This document shows, piece after piece, positions 45,606 to 56,440 of a stretch of 64,000 nt of DNA. Both the position numbers and the translations under genes were made by a program. The first letter of the stretch is position 1, and each line of letters starts with the position of its first letter. The notes under the pieces were generated by a model. The model was given only the letters and a program-made list of their open reading frames with translations. It was not told the DNA's origin and searched no databases. The DNA is from Salvelinus alpinus (taxonomy: Eukaryota > Chordata > Actinopteri > Salmoniformes > Salmonidae): the NCBI RefSeq assembly GCF_045679555.1, contig NC_092089.1, positions 3,107,152 through 3,171,151 of the forward strand, written 5' to 3'.

Positions 45606-46777
45606 CTGACATCCTTCGTTGGAGGCCTCATTCCATGGATCCTCACCGGAGGCTTCGTGCCATGGATCCTCACAGGAGGCTTCGTGCCATGGATCATCAC
45701 TGGAGGCTTCGTGCCATGGATCATCACTGGAGGCTTCGTGCCATGGATTATCACTAGAGGCCTCTTGCCATGGATCATCACTGGAGGCTTCATGCCATGG
45801 ATTATCACTGGCGGCTTCTTGCCATGGATTATCACTGGAGGCTTCGTGCCATGGATCATCACTGGAGGCTTCGTGCCATGGATTATCACAGGAGGCTTCT
45901 TGCCATGGATTATCACTGGAGGCTTCGTGCAATGGATCATCACTGGAGGCTTCTTGCCATGGATCATCACTGGAGGCTTTGTGCCATGGATTATCACTGG
46001 AGGCTTCTTGCCATGGATCACCACTGGAGTGGAGAGACACAGAGGAGGCCTGGCTCTGGGAGAAGGCACAGAACTCACCAGGCTGGGGAGACATGCAGGA
46101 GGCCCTGTCCTTGGCCGAGGCACCGGATGCACTGGACCGTGGAGGCGCACTGGCGGTCTCGAGCGTAGAGCTAGCACCACTCGTCCTGGCTGGATTCCCC
46201 CTGTAGCCCGGCAAGTGCGGGGAGTTGGAACAGGCCGCACTGGGCTGTGCTGGCGAACTGGAGACACCGTGCGTAGGGCTGGTGTAATATACCCCGGGCC
46301 GAGGAGACGCACTGGAGACCAGATGCGCTGAGGCGGCATCATCCCTCCTGGCTCGATGCCCACTCTAGCCCGGCCGATTCGAGGAGCTGCGATGTAACGC
46401 ACCGGGCTATGCGTGCGCACTGGGGACATTGTGCGCTCCCCCGCATAACACGGTGCCTGCCCAGTCACTCTCTCGCCACGGTAAGCACGGGGAGTTCGCT
46501 CAGGTCTCCTACCTGAGTCCGCCAATCCACCCGTGTGTCCCCCCCCCCAAAAAAAATGTCTGGGGCTGCCTCTCGTGCCCGTTACCTCGCGCCAATTCCT
46601 CGTAGTGGCGCCGCTCCTCTCTAGCTGCCTCCAGCTCCTCTTTCGGACGGCGATACTCCCCCGGCTGTGCACAGGGTCCTTTGCCGTCCAAAATTTCCTC
46701 CCATGTCCAGGAGTCCAGAACCCTCTGCTCCTGGTTAAAAAAAACAGCTGCCTCTGATTGGGAACCACACCAGGCAA
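44549..46777 (-). other. Long open frame inside the LTR element (742 codons)
   Basis: The N-terminal third contains a gag-like segment in an adjacent frame (46509-46835: LDSWTWEEILDGKGPCAQPG, EELEAAREERRHYEELARG). This is followed by Pro/Arg-rich sequence, then about 16 copies of a nine-residue PPVMIHGTK-type repeat, then about 40 copies of SPEPPATPS. It is probably the remains of a gag-type ORF expanded by 27-bp repeats. Whether any of it is translated is unknown. Confidence 0.6.
45612..46025. repeat. 27-bp minisatellite B (PPVMIHGTK)
   Basis: Unit GGCTTCGTGCCATGGATCAT plus seven bases, about 15 copies. It directly adjoins minisatellite A; the two have the same period but unrelated sequence. 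Confidence 0.93.
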
Positions 46778-46902
46778 AACACATAGAAAACAAACAACCT
46801 AGAAAAAAGAACATAGACTGCCCACTCCAACTCACGCCCTGACCAACCTAACACAAAGAAACTAAGGTCAGAACGTGACATACATGAAGTTGATGCAAAG
46901 AG

Positions 46903-47776
46903 TCAATATTTGCAGTGTTGACCCTTCTTTTCCAAAACCTCTGCAATCCGCCCTGGCATGCTGTCAATTAACTTCTGGGCCACATCCTGACTGATGGCAG
47001 CCCAATCTTGCATAATCAATGCTTGGAGTTTGTCAGAATTTGTGGGTTTTTGTTTGTCCACCCGCCTGTTGAGGATTGACCACAAGTTCTCAATGGGATT
47101 AAGGTCTGGGGATTTTCCTGGCCATGGACCCAAAATATTGATGTTTTGTTCCCCGAGCCACTTAGTTATCACTTTTGCCTTATGGCAAGGTGCTCCATCA
47201 TGCTGGAAAAGGCATTGTTCATCACCAAACTGTTCCTGGATGGTTGGGAGAAGTTGCTCTCGGAGGATGTGTTGGTACCATTCTTTATTCATGGCTGTGT
47301 TCTTAGGTAAAATTGTGAGTGAGCCCACTCCCTTGGCTGAGAAGCAACCTCACACATGAATGGTCTCAGAATGCTTTACTGTTGGCATGACACAGGACTG
47401 ATGGTAGCGCTCACCTTGTCTTCTTTTTGTTTGGGGCATCTTTTCCGGATGCCCCAAACAATCGGAAAGGGGATTCATCAGAGAAAATGACTTTACCCCA
47501 GTCCTCAGCAGTCCAATCCCTCTACCTTTTGCAGAATATCAGTCTGTCCCTGATGTTTTTCCTGGAGAGAAGTCGCTTCTTTCCTGCCCTTCTTGACACC
47601 AGGCCATCCTCCAAAAGTCTTCGCCTCACTGTGCGTGTAGATGCACTCACACCTGCCTGCTGCCATTCCTGAGTAAGCTCTGTACTGGTGGTTCCCCGAT
47701 CCCGCAGCTGAATCAACTTTAGGAGACGGTCCTGGCGCTTGCTGGACTTTCTTGGGCGCCCTGTTGCCTTCTTCAC
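46903..47776 (-). pseudogene. Tc1 transposase, broken
   Basis: 47776-47522 encodes the DNA-binding part (RPRKSSKRQDRLLKLIQL, AGVSASTRTVRRRLLEDGL). 47328-46903 encodes the C-terminal catalytic part (CLFQHDGAPCHKAKVITKWL with the second Asp, NPIENLWSILN with the Glu) and ends normally. The middle, with the first catalytic Asp, is disrupted by frame changes at about 47345-47520. Confidence 0.88.
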
Positions 47777-48545
47777 AACAATTGAGCCGCTCTCCTTGAA
47801 GTTCTGATGATCTGATAAATGGTTGATTTAGGTGCAATCTTACTGGCAGCAATATGCTTGCCTGTGAAGCACTTTTTGTGCAAAGCAATGATGACGGCAC
47901 GTGTTTCCTTGCAGGTAACCATGATTGACAGAGGAAGAACAATGATTCAAAGCACCACCCTCCTTTTGAAGCTTCCAGTCTGTTGTTCGAACTCAATCAG
48001 CATGACAGAGTGATCTCCAGCCTTGTCCTCGTCAACACTCACACCTGTGTTAACGAGAGAATCACTGACATGATGTCAGCTGGTCCTTTTGTGGCAGGGC
48101 TGAAACGTAGTGGAAATGTTTTTGGGGGATTCAGTTCATTTGCATGGCAAAGAGGGACTTTGCAATTAATTGCAATTCATCTGATCACTTCATAACATTC
48201 TGGAGTATATGCCAATTGCCATCATACAAACTGAGGCAGCAGACTTTGTGAAAATTAATATTTGTGTCATTCTCAAAACTTTTGGCCACGACTGTACATG
48301 TTACCTCAATTACCTCGACTAACCTGTACCCCCGCACATTGACTCGGTACTGGCACCCCCTGTATATAGCCTCGTTATTGTTATTTTATTGTGTTACTTT
48401 TTTCAAAATGAATAAATAATATATAGCAAATATTTTCTTACTTACTTAAAAATCTGAATTGTTGGTTAAGGGCTTGAAGGTAAGCATTTAACGGTAAGGT
48501 CTACTACACCTGTTGTATTCGGCGCATGTGACATATAACATTGTA

Positions 48546-50042
48546 ACATTTATGTATAATCTGTAATAAGAAAGGTACAGTACTTACATGTGTTTGTGCA
48601 ATCTGTAGTGAAGCAACAAGTCACAGCCATTACCCCTTACATCCACCAGTAACAGACAGTCAGCCAGTAGCAGTCAGCCATAGGCAGTCAGCCAGGGGCA
48701 GTCAGACAGTGGCAGTAAGCCACTGGCAGTCAGCCAGTAGCATAACGGAAGCAGGGAAGTGGTTTGGGTTATAGATGACTAGACTGTCACATTGTACAGA
48801 CAGATGTCTCGTGGCTGTGTGCAGATACAGTATCAGCCAAATGAGCCAATCTCAAAGTCTCCCCATGCTATCATGGACTATGGAATGGTGACATTAGCCT
48901 ATATCTATATCATGAATGACCAAAGTCCATGCAATGACAACACATAGGCAAACTTACTTGTCACCTATATATCACAGAAAAAGAAAAAAGAAAAAAATAT
49001 AATGTTTACGCAGAAACAATTCAGTTTCAGGAGATGCCAATTATGATAAATGGTTTGCTTGCTTGACAGTTCAATGTTTGTATAGGCCATTGTATAGGCT
49101 AGGCACCATCTCTGTTGACCACTACCCAAAAGCATTAGCTGTAAATGGAATGTTTTGGTGTCAGAGGCCCGGGGTTTTGCTTTGAGAGATTTTCCACCCA
49201 GCCAAGCAATAATCAATATGGGAAACACTGTAGAGGCAGAGAAATCAGATGGGTGTTACACATTGGTAATGGATGAGGCGAGTTTCTGTTTCCACCCATG
49301 TACAGCTTTATTAGCGCTATATAAAATGTAAATGAAGATCTCTGCTGGACAGTGTAGCGCTGGTCTGGTTATGTGAGGGAAACATCCCAATGTTCACATC
49401 TGCAACTCCAGACATCTTTTCAGCCTCCCACCACAGTCTCCTCCAGAAGAATGGCTTCTCTGTCTATTGGGACAAATAGGATCGTAAATCATCAACCAAC
49501 TCACATTGCCTTCGTAGAGAACTGACAGATTCCTAGTATTTCCCGTAGGCTTCAGAGGATAAGATAACCATAACCCCTTACAAAGGCAATATTAGGCCTA
49601 CTACAGGCCTATCAAATTAGCAGTTGCAAATGACATTAAACAGTTCATGGCACATGAGAATATTATAATACTGTTCTTGTTTCTCACCGACTAACTGGTT
49701 CGTAGAGAATGGAGACCACTATAGAGGTTGATACTCACTCATTGGAGAGGAGCGCCTGTGTTTCGTGGGGTTTCGAACAGCAGGTGGCGGTGAAGGACCT
49801 TTGTAGGCTACGGCTACGTCATCGAAACCAGGCAGGGAATAGATCACGTGACAATCCCGGATGTCAACAAACGATATCAACAACAGGGAAGTGTCAACGC
49901 TTCATTGTTACAGATTTTCCAATGGATTAACCGACATTTGATAATTCATTAATGTTACAGTCACTCGTGTACATTCTGAAAGGAACCATGAGTGCGTTCT
50001 GTTGATTCTACGCTAGTTTAGCTTTTGACGAAGACTTTCAAC
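48546..50042. other. Spacer and probable promoter region of c1orf43
   Basis: 48650-48740 is a short CAGTCAGCCAGTAG-type repeat. The rest has no gene. The 100-300 bp before the c1orf43 start codon is less AT-rich than its surroundings and is the expected promoter/5' UTR. On the minus strand at about 49731 an AATGA then GTGAGTATC donor-like site could end a first exon of the oppositely oriented il16-like gene. Confidence 0.4.
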
Positions 50043-53000
50043 ATGAGGTCCGATTCTCCTCTCTCCAGCGTCAACGTAGTGCTTGTTATGGCCTACGGAA
50101 GTCTGGTAAGTCTTAAATGAATGTGTTCTCGTGTTTTTCCTTAATATAAAGAATGCTTGACACAACTAGCTAGCTGTTGCGTTTCTCAGGACTCCTGAGT
50201 AATGGAATTAGCTTGCTAGCTACAGTATAGAGACAGGCAACACAGCAGAAGTGTCAAACAATGTGTAACAAAAAACAGGTTATATGACAGGCAATGAAGA
50301 CGAACTGGGCACTTGTACGGAAAGCCCAAAACACAGTAAAATATAGCTAGCTTTTATTAAAGGGATAATTCACCAAAATTACAAAATGACACATTGGTTT
50401 CCTTACCTTGTAAGGTATGACAGCAATCCACGCCTTGGTTTTATTTCCCTTGCTTTGGTTTCGTTTCTAACCTTTTAGCATTTGTGGCACAAACCACATT
50501 CAAGTCATGGGACCGATGTTTGCATTTTTTTGCGCATCACGTCCAAATCATCTGAAAGTATCTCAAATTGATTCTGAAGCTCATCAAAGTCACTTATAGA
50601 TGATTTGAACATGCTACATGGGATTTGTGTCACAAATGAATTTGGAAACAGTGCCAGGGAAACTTAACTAAAGCATTGATTGCGGTCATACCAAGACTGC
50701 TTATAGGGTATTGACACAAATGTCATTTTGTAATTTGGGTGAACTAAGAATGTATCTATTGTGGACAGGGTTTACGTGAGATTTTAGGTTCAAAACGTTT
50801 TGCAACGGAATCCGACTAATGAATACCCCCAAGTGGAAGTGCATTCTCCAGAGTGATAACTGCAACTAATCATAACAAACAATAATTCAGACGGACCAAT
50901 AAGATGACAGTTACAAATCATATGATTACTGTAATTGACTTTCTGGAGGCACCTCCATGCAAGCTGTGTCAGTGTATGCTGAACAAAAATATAAACGCAA
51001 CAATTTCAGTCAATTTAAATACATTCAATAGGCCCTAATCTATGGATTTGACATGACTGGGAATACAGATATACATCTGTTGGTCACAAATACCTTTAAA
51101 AAAAATGTAGGGCGTGGATCAGAAAACCAGTCAGTGTCTGGTGTGACCACCATTTGCCTCATGCAGAGCGACACTGTTGATTGTGGCCTTTGGAATGTTG
51201 TCCCACTTCTCTTCAATGGCTGAACGAAGTTGCAGGATATTGGCGGGAACTGAAACACGTTATCGTACACATCGATCCAGAGCATCCAAACATGGTGACA
51301 TGTCTGGTGAGTATGCAGGCCATGGAAGAACTGGGACATGTTCAGCTTCCAGGATTTGTGTACAGATCCTTGCGACATGGGGCTGTGCATTATCATGCTG
51401 AAACATGAGGTGATGGTGGTGGATGAATGGCACAACAATGGGCCTCAGGATCTTGTCACGATATCGCAATTGTGTTCATTGTACTTGGTTAGAGCGTTGG
51501 GCCAGTAACCGAAAGGTTGCTAGATCGAATCACTGAGCTGACAAGGTAAAAATCTGTCGTTCTGCACCTCAACAAGGCAGTTAACCCACTGTTCCTAGGC
51601 CCTCATTGTAAATAAGAATTTGTTCTTAACTGACTTGCCTAGTTAAATAAATAAAATTTAAAAATGATGCCTGCCCATACCATAACCCCACTGCCATGGG
51701 GCAGTCTATTCACAACGTTGACATCAGCAAACCGCTGGCCCACACAACGCCTTACAGGTGGTCTGCGGTTGTGAGGCCGGTTGGACTTAACTGCCAAATT
51801 CTCTAAAGCGACGTTGGAAGTGGCTTATGGTAGAGAAATTAACATTACATTATCTGGCAACAGCTCTGGTGGACAATCCTGCAGTCAGCATGCCAATTGC
51901 ACACTCCCTCAACTTGAGACAAACCTGTGGCATTGTGTTGTGTGACAAAATGGCACATTTTAGAGTGGCCTTTTATTGTCCCCAGCACAAGGTGCAACTG
52001 TGTAATGATCATGCTGTTTAATCAGCTTCTTGATATGCTACACCTGTCAGGTGGATGGATTATATTGGCAAAGGAGAAATGCTCACTAACAGGGTTGTAA
52101 ACAAATTTGTACACAATTATTTTTGTGCTTATGGAACATTTCTGTGGTCTTTTATTTCAGCTCATGAAACATGGGACCAACACTTTACATGTTGCATTTA
52201 TATTTTTGTTCAGTGTATATCTTGCCTTGTCAAATTCTATATTGTGTCACCCCCTTCTAGGACATACTCCTCTGGATAGGTTGATGTCTCTTCTAGGACA
52301 TACTCCTCTGGATAGGTTGATGTCTCTTCTAGGACATACTCCTCTGGATAGGTTGATGTCTCTTCTAGAACATACTCCTCTGGATAGGTTGATGTCTCTT
52401 CTAGAACATACTCCTCTGGATAGGTTGATGTCTCTTCTAGAACATACTCCTCTGGATAGGTTGATGTCTCTTCTAGAACATACTCCTCTGGATAGGTTGA
52501 TGTCTCTTCTAGAACATACTCCTCTGGATAGGTTGATGTCTCTTCTAGAACATACTCCTCTGGATAGGTTGATGTCTCTTCTAGAACATACTCCTCTGGA
52601 TAGGTTGATGTCTCTTCTAGAACATACTCCTCTGGATAGGTTGATGTCTCTTCTAGAACATACTCCTCTGGATAGGTTGATGTCTCTTCTAGAACATACT
52701 CCTCTGGATAGGTTGATGTCTCTTCTAGAACATACTCCTCTGGAAAGGTTGATGTCTCTTCTAGAACATACTCCTCTGGATAGGTTGATGTCTCTTCTAG
52801 AACATACTCCTCTGGATAGGTTGATGTCTCTTCTAGAACATACTCCTCTGGATAGGTTGATGTCTCTAATGTACAGAGGTCTGTGTCTCCAGGTGTTTGT
52901 GCTGCTGTTCATCTTTGTGAAGAGGCAGATCATGCGCTTCGCCATGAAGTCTCGTAGAGGACCACATGTACCCCTGGGCCACAACGCTCCAAAGGTAAGA

Positions 53001-54410
53001 CACACACACACTCAGTCTGCCTTATTTTAACATTACTTTTCTATACACGTGTTAATTTTCTCTACTTCCTTTGTCCTTTAGGACCTGAGACAGGAGATAG
53101 ACTCTCGTCTGTCCAAGGTTCAGGAGATCCGCTTTGAGCCGCGCCTGCTGTCTGAACAGGACGACAGACTACAGAGTGGCGGTGAGAGAACACACACACA
53201 CACACACATCATGTAGATATCTTTTCTACCCATTCTTTAGCTACAGTTGCCTTCTGTGAACTAAAAAAGGTGATCAATGTGTGCATGTGTGTGTTTTGCA
53301 GGTTGCTATGACTACCTGTACAGAATGAGGGCACTAGATGCCATTAGAGACTCTGGTAAGTCCTCTCCTGCCGTTTCACCCTGGCCTGTACATCTCACTG
53401 TCATCATCCCATCCCAGTGATAGTTATGTAGTAACTATGGTATACTTAAGCAATAAGGGCTATTCTTAAGCACGACGCAACGCGGAGTGCATGGATACAA
53501 CTCTTAGCCGTTGCTATTATAAACTGGTTACCAATGTAATTAGAACAGTAAAAATAAATGTTTTGTCATACCTGTGGTATACCACGGCTTTCAGCCAATC
53601 AGCATGCAGGGCTCGAACCACCCAGTTTATAATGCTGCACATCCTCTTCACCTACTGTATGTACTACCTTATGAATCAGTGGCCTTCGACCTCTAGATCC
53701 ATAACTCCAATTTGATCATAAAACATCTCATCTCCTGTCAGATATTCCGTTCAGTGAGTTGGGAGGGACTCCCACAGCTGTGACAGGGAGGAGATTCCGC
53801 GCCTGGCTTCTAGATCTGAGGAGTTCCCATTCCCTGTTCCGCAGCAGCCGCAGTTCCCTCATAGACACACTGCTGGAGGGCTACCACAACGCTCGCCACG
53901 GCACCGGGGTCAGTGTGTGTGTCTCTATTTTATCTGGGGGAGGGGGAGAGAAAGATGCCTGTGTCTCCACATGACATTGTGTCTGCCACTTACTGAGTGG
54001 TCTATAGTGTGTGACTCCTGTTTGTCTCTCTGTTTCTGAAGGTGTTTGGAGAAGCAGAGTTTGTCAAATACAAGGAAGCCCTGAACGAACTGGCCTCTGT
54101 GTGAGTATAGACACGCACTGTCATTTATCTAAGCACTACTCATGTGTTTTAATGAAGGTTTTTCAAGTTTGACTCGAGTAGTTATTCTTCTCTCCCCAGT
54201 GTGAAGAGCCACTCCAGCTCCACCAGTCTGGACCAGCATCACCAGTCAGCAGCTAAAGACCTGACCAGTACCCCAGAGCCCACCCCCCCCTCTCCCCCCT
54301 CCCAGGTCACATACCTGCCGTCAGCTGGGCAACGCACCAAACGACCAAAACACTTCCTGGAACTCAAGAACTTTAAAGACAAGTACAACACCTTGGAAAG
54401 CACATTCTGA
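50043..54410 (+). CDS. c1orf43: C1orf43 homologue (single-pass membrane protein, seven exons)
   Basis: Exons: 50043-50105, 52893-52994, 53082-53181, 53302-53355, 53742-53908, 54042-54100, 54200-54410. All are GT-AG with exact phases, giving 251 residues (human about 253). The N-terminus has [12 protein letters not shown], then [14 protein letters not shown]: one transmembrane helix at about residues 10-31, followed by the basic [20 protein letters not shown]. Further landmarks are [53 protein letters not shown] and the C-terminus [12 protein letters not shown]. These match C1orf43 (NICE-3) nearly throughout, so identification is firm. The human protein is an intracellular membrane protein linked to phagocytosis in screens; its biochemical role is not settled. 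Intron 1 (2.8 kb) holds a Tc1 relic, a SINE and a 36-bp minisatellite. Confidence 0.96.
50977..52215 (-). mobile_element. Degenerate Tc1-like element in c1orf43 intron 1
   Basis: It starts CTGAACAAAAATATAAACGC and ends TTATATTTTTGTTCAGTGTA, sharing termini with 8396-9151. The minus strand at 51469-51260 retains transposase fragments ([32 protein letters not shown]). It is frameshifted and also split by a SINE at 51478-51662. Confidence 0.85.
51478..51662 (+). mobile_element. SINE inserted in the Tc1 relic
   Basis: The tRNA-like head GTTAGAGCGTTGGGCCAGTA ... GGTTGCTAGATCGAATC is followed by TTAACCCACTGTTCCTAGGC and the tail TTAACTGACTTGCCTAGTTA with AAATAAATAAA. It is a different SINE subfamily from 43169-43396 but shares the 3' tail. 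Confidence 0.82.
52250..52867. repeat. 36-bp minisatellite in c1orf43 intron 1
   Basis: About 17 copies of a unit with ACATACTCCTCTGGATAGGT followed by TGATGTCTCTTCTAGA. It ends 25 bp before the exon 2 acceptor. Each unit carries TGTCTCTTCTAG, which resembles a 3' splice site on the gene strand. The open frames of about 250 codons are artefacts of a 36-bp period. Confidence 0.95.
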
Positions 54411-54631
54411 GAACTACTATCTCCTATGGCATAACACGAAAAACTACAATTCCCTACAGCATACCTTGAGAAACGACAACTTGCTGCCTCTGACAACTGC
54501 AACTCCCTACAACCCTGAGAACGTACAACTCCCTAGAGAACAACCTGAAAACTACAACAACTTCTACCACTTTAAATCTGTTTTGTTGCGAGTACTGGAC
54601 TCACTTTTCCTTCTCTATTTCCATAGTAGAT

Positions 54632-54757
54632 AGCCTGGTGGGAAAAAATCTGTTGTTCTGCCCCTGAACAAGGCAGTTAACCCACTGTTCCTATGCTGTC
54701 ATTGTAAATAACAATTTGTTATTTTCTGACTTGCCTAGTTAAATAAAAAAGAAATTA
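54632..54757 (+). mobile_element. SINE tail in the c1orf43 3' region
   Basis: Contains GTTAACCCACTGTTCCTATG and TTGCCTAGTTAAATAAAAAA. It supplies an AATAAA at 54742, about 330 bp after the stop codon, which could act as a polyadenylation signal. Another AATAAA is at 55745. Confidence 0.75.
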
Positions 54758-55174
54758 AGGTAGTGATAAGTAGAGCTCCTGGACGGGACAGATACTGGAG
54801 GGGACAGATACTGGGGTTTGTGGTAAAAGAAGAGGTTGGTGAGTTAGTGAGAGACTTGTTAGTGCCAGCGGAGAGAGAAGAGACTTGGTAGGGTTGGTAC
54901 TTGGTACAGTTGGGAAGACTGGAGCACAGCAGGATTAACAGTAGCACAGCAGTATAGGAATGACAGTAACATTACGCTGCCTTACTAGTCCTGAGGAAAA
55001 ACACTGCCTACTGCCTATCATGCGTCTCACATAATAAATAGTGCACTAGATTTAAGCTTATTTGACCTTAAACATCGTTGTGAACTTTTGCACAGACTTT
55101 GCAGGTAGATCATCATGTAGGGCTATGCAAAAAGAGATGAGACCAGACAAGCTACATGCAGTTTCTATGCATTA

Positions 55175-55625
55175 ATGCAGGGTTTCTCAAACTTTGTCCT
55201 GGGGACCCCAAGTGGTGCACGTTTTGGTTTTTGCCCTAGCACTACACAACTAACTCAAATAATCAACTAATCATCAAGCTTTGATTATTTGAATGAGCTG
55301 TGTCGTCCTAGGGCAGAACCTGAAACGTACATGTCTTTGTGTTCCCAGGACTGAGTTTGGGAAACGCTGCATTAATGCACAGTATTAGAGTAAGACTTGT
55401 TTATAGTGTGTTCAGTGCTAACTAAGCTATTGATGGACTAACGTTATAGCAGACCAGCATTCCTCACAATGGCCCTGGAGAGCTACAGTACAGGCTGTGC
55501 AGGCTTTTGTTCCCGCCTAGCACTAACACACCTCCAATCAAGCTGATTAGTAGAATCCGGTTAGTCACTGTTGAGCTGGAACAATACAGCCTGTAACTAC
55601 AGGACCAGGAGAGAAGAACTATGGA
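55175..55625. mobile_element. Two MITE-like dispersed repeats
   Basis: 55178-55372 has the inverted ends GCAGGGTTTCTCAAACTTTG and GAGTTTGGGAAACGCTGC. 55455-55620 is a related unit (CCTGGAGAGCTACAGTACAG ... CTGTAACTACAGGACCAGGA). Both are non-coding. 55626-56280 has only AT-rich DNA and a short duplicated GGCTATA/CCTGGGTTCCAGTC segment. Confidence 0.7.
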
Positions 55626-56284
55626 TTATTCCAGTATTACTGCTAGATATTTCCAGTATTATTGTCCTGTTGCCAGCACTTGTTTAGGGCAGAGCCATGT
55701 ATATACATATATATTGCTCTGGTTTAGGGCTAGTGTTACAAGGAAATAAACATGCTACACAGTCTGACTGTTGTCCATTTGCGGCATAAAAATGATGATA
55801 CTTTTTAGTGTACAATTTTCTTTTTTTGCTGAAATATTTTTTTGTATCCCATTTTTAAAGATATTAATGCTTTATTCTAATTGATTTTAATACAATTAAC
55901 TTATTACGTGTATGAATGGTTGAATACTAAAACCGTAATATATTCTTGAGGTGCGAGTTGGCTATATAGCCTGGGTTCCAGTCCGATCTATTCATAATGA
56001 GGTGTGAGTTGGCTATAAAGCCTGGGTTCCAGTCAGTTTCTGCTTTAACCAATCCCCACTCTCTCTTACAGCAGAAACAGACTGGTATGGTACCCAGGCT
56101 CATATGAATCATCAGTGGAGTTATCTAAAGCACCTACAGATTTGGGACCAGGCTAGAGATTTATGGGTTGAGTAATATTGATGTATGATTGTAGCACAAT
56201 GTTCCTCCAGTCAAATGTGAACAGCCTCAGAAGTGTGTTCGAATCTAATGGGTTGTGTGTATGATTGATGTATGATTGGGACCA

Positions 56285-56440
56285 GAGGAGGCTGGTGAGG
56301 AGAGGACACCTCATAATAATGGATGGAATTGGATGGTAACAAACACATGAAAAAAATCAGGTGTTTGATTTGTTTAATACCATTCTATTTATTCCGTCCC
56401 AGCCATTACTATGGCCTGATAATAGTGCTGAATAGGCTGC
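56285..56440. mobile_element. Degenerate foldback MITE
   Basis: Left arm CAGAGGAGGCTGGTGAGGAG and degenerate right half (CCATTCTATTTATTCCGTCC). It is a diverged member of the group at 10385, 14310 and 58098. 56441-57490 shows no gene. Confidence 0.65.

Larger units (their letters stand above)
43820..46880 (-). mobile_element. LTR-retrotransposon derivative (LARD-like), 3061 bp
   Basis: Flanked by TACAT on both sides (43815-43819 and 46881-46885), with TG...CA ends. The left terminal repeat is 43820-44202 (383 bp). The right one is only about 146 bp (46735-46880), matching the outer part and lacking an 11-bp segment. On the minus strand a G-rich polypurine tract (44205-44216) sits just before the 3' LTR, as expected. 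No protease, reverse transcriptase or integrase motif is seen, so it is non-autonomous. Confidence 0.88.
43661..48294 (-). mobile_element. Tc1-like transposon with a 3-kb insertion
   Basis: The ends are CAGTCATGGCCAAAAGTTTT and its inverted copy AAAACTTTTGGCCACGACTG, with TA flanks at 43659-43660 and 48295-48296. Without the 43820-46880 insertion and its 5-bp duplication the element would be about 1.57 kb. It interrupts the LINE. Confidence 0.93.
42985..48545 (+). mobile_element. 5'-truncated LINE carrying nested insertions
   Basis: Pieces 42985-43168, 43397-43660 and 48297-48545 together form the 3' end of the same LINE type as 33846-36735: TCCTCAAAGAGTTCTACAGC, TAACAGCTTCTACCCCCAAG, GCACCCCCTGTATATAGCCT and a final TTGTATTCGGCGCATGTGAC. 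Between them sit a SINE (43169-43396) and a Tc1 transposon (43661-48294). Confidence 0.88.

Noticed and set aside
45579-46331. Overlapping 130-220 codon frames on both strands in the LTR element
   Set aside because: All arise from the 27-bp repeat. Only the minus-strand frame 46777-44549 links both arrays with the flanking non-repetitive part.
52107-53030. 307-codon plus-strand frame that runs into c1orf43 exon 2
   Set aside because: It is the 36-bp minisatellite followed by exon 2 in a different frame. The real exon 2 is 52893-52994.
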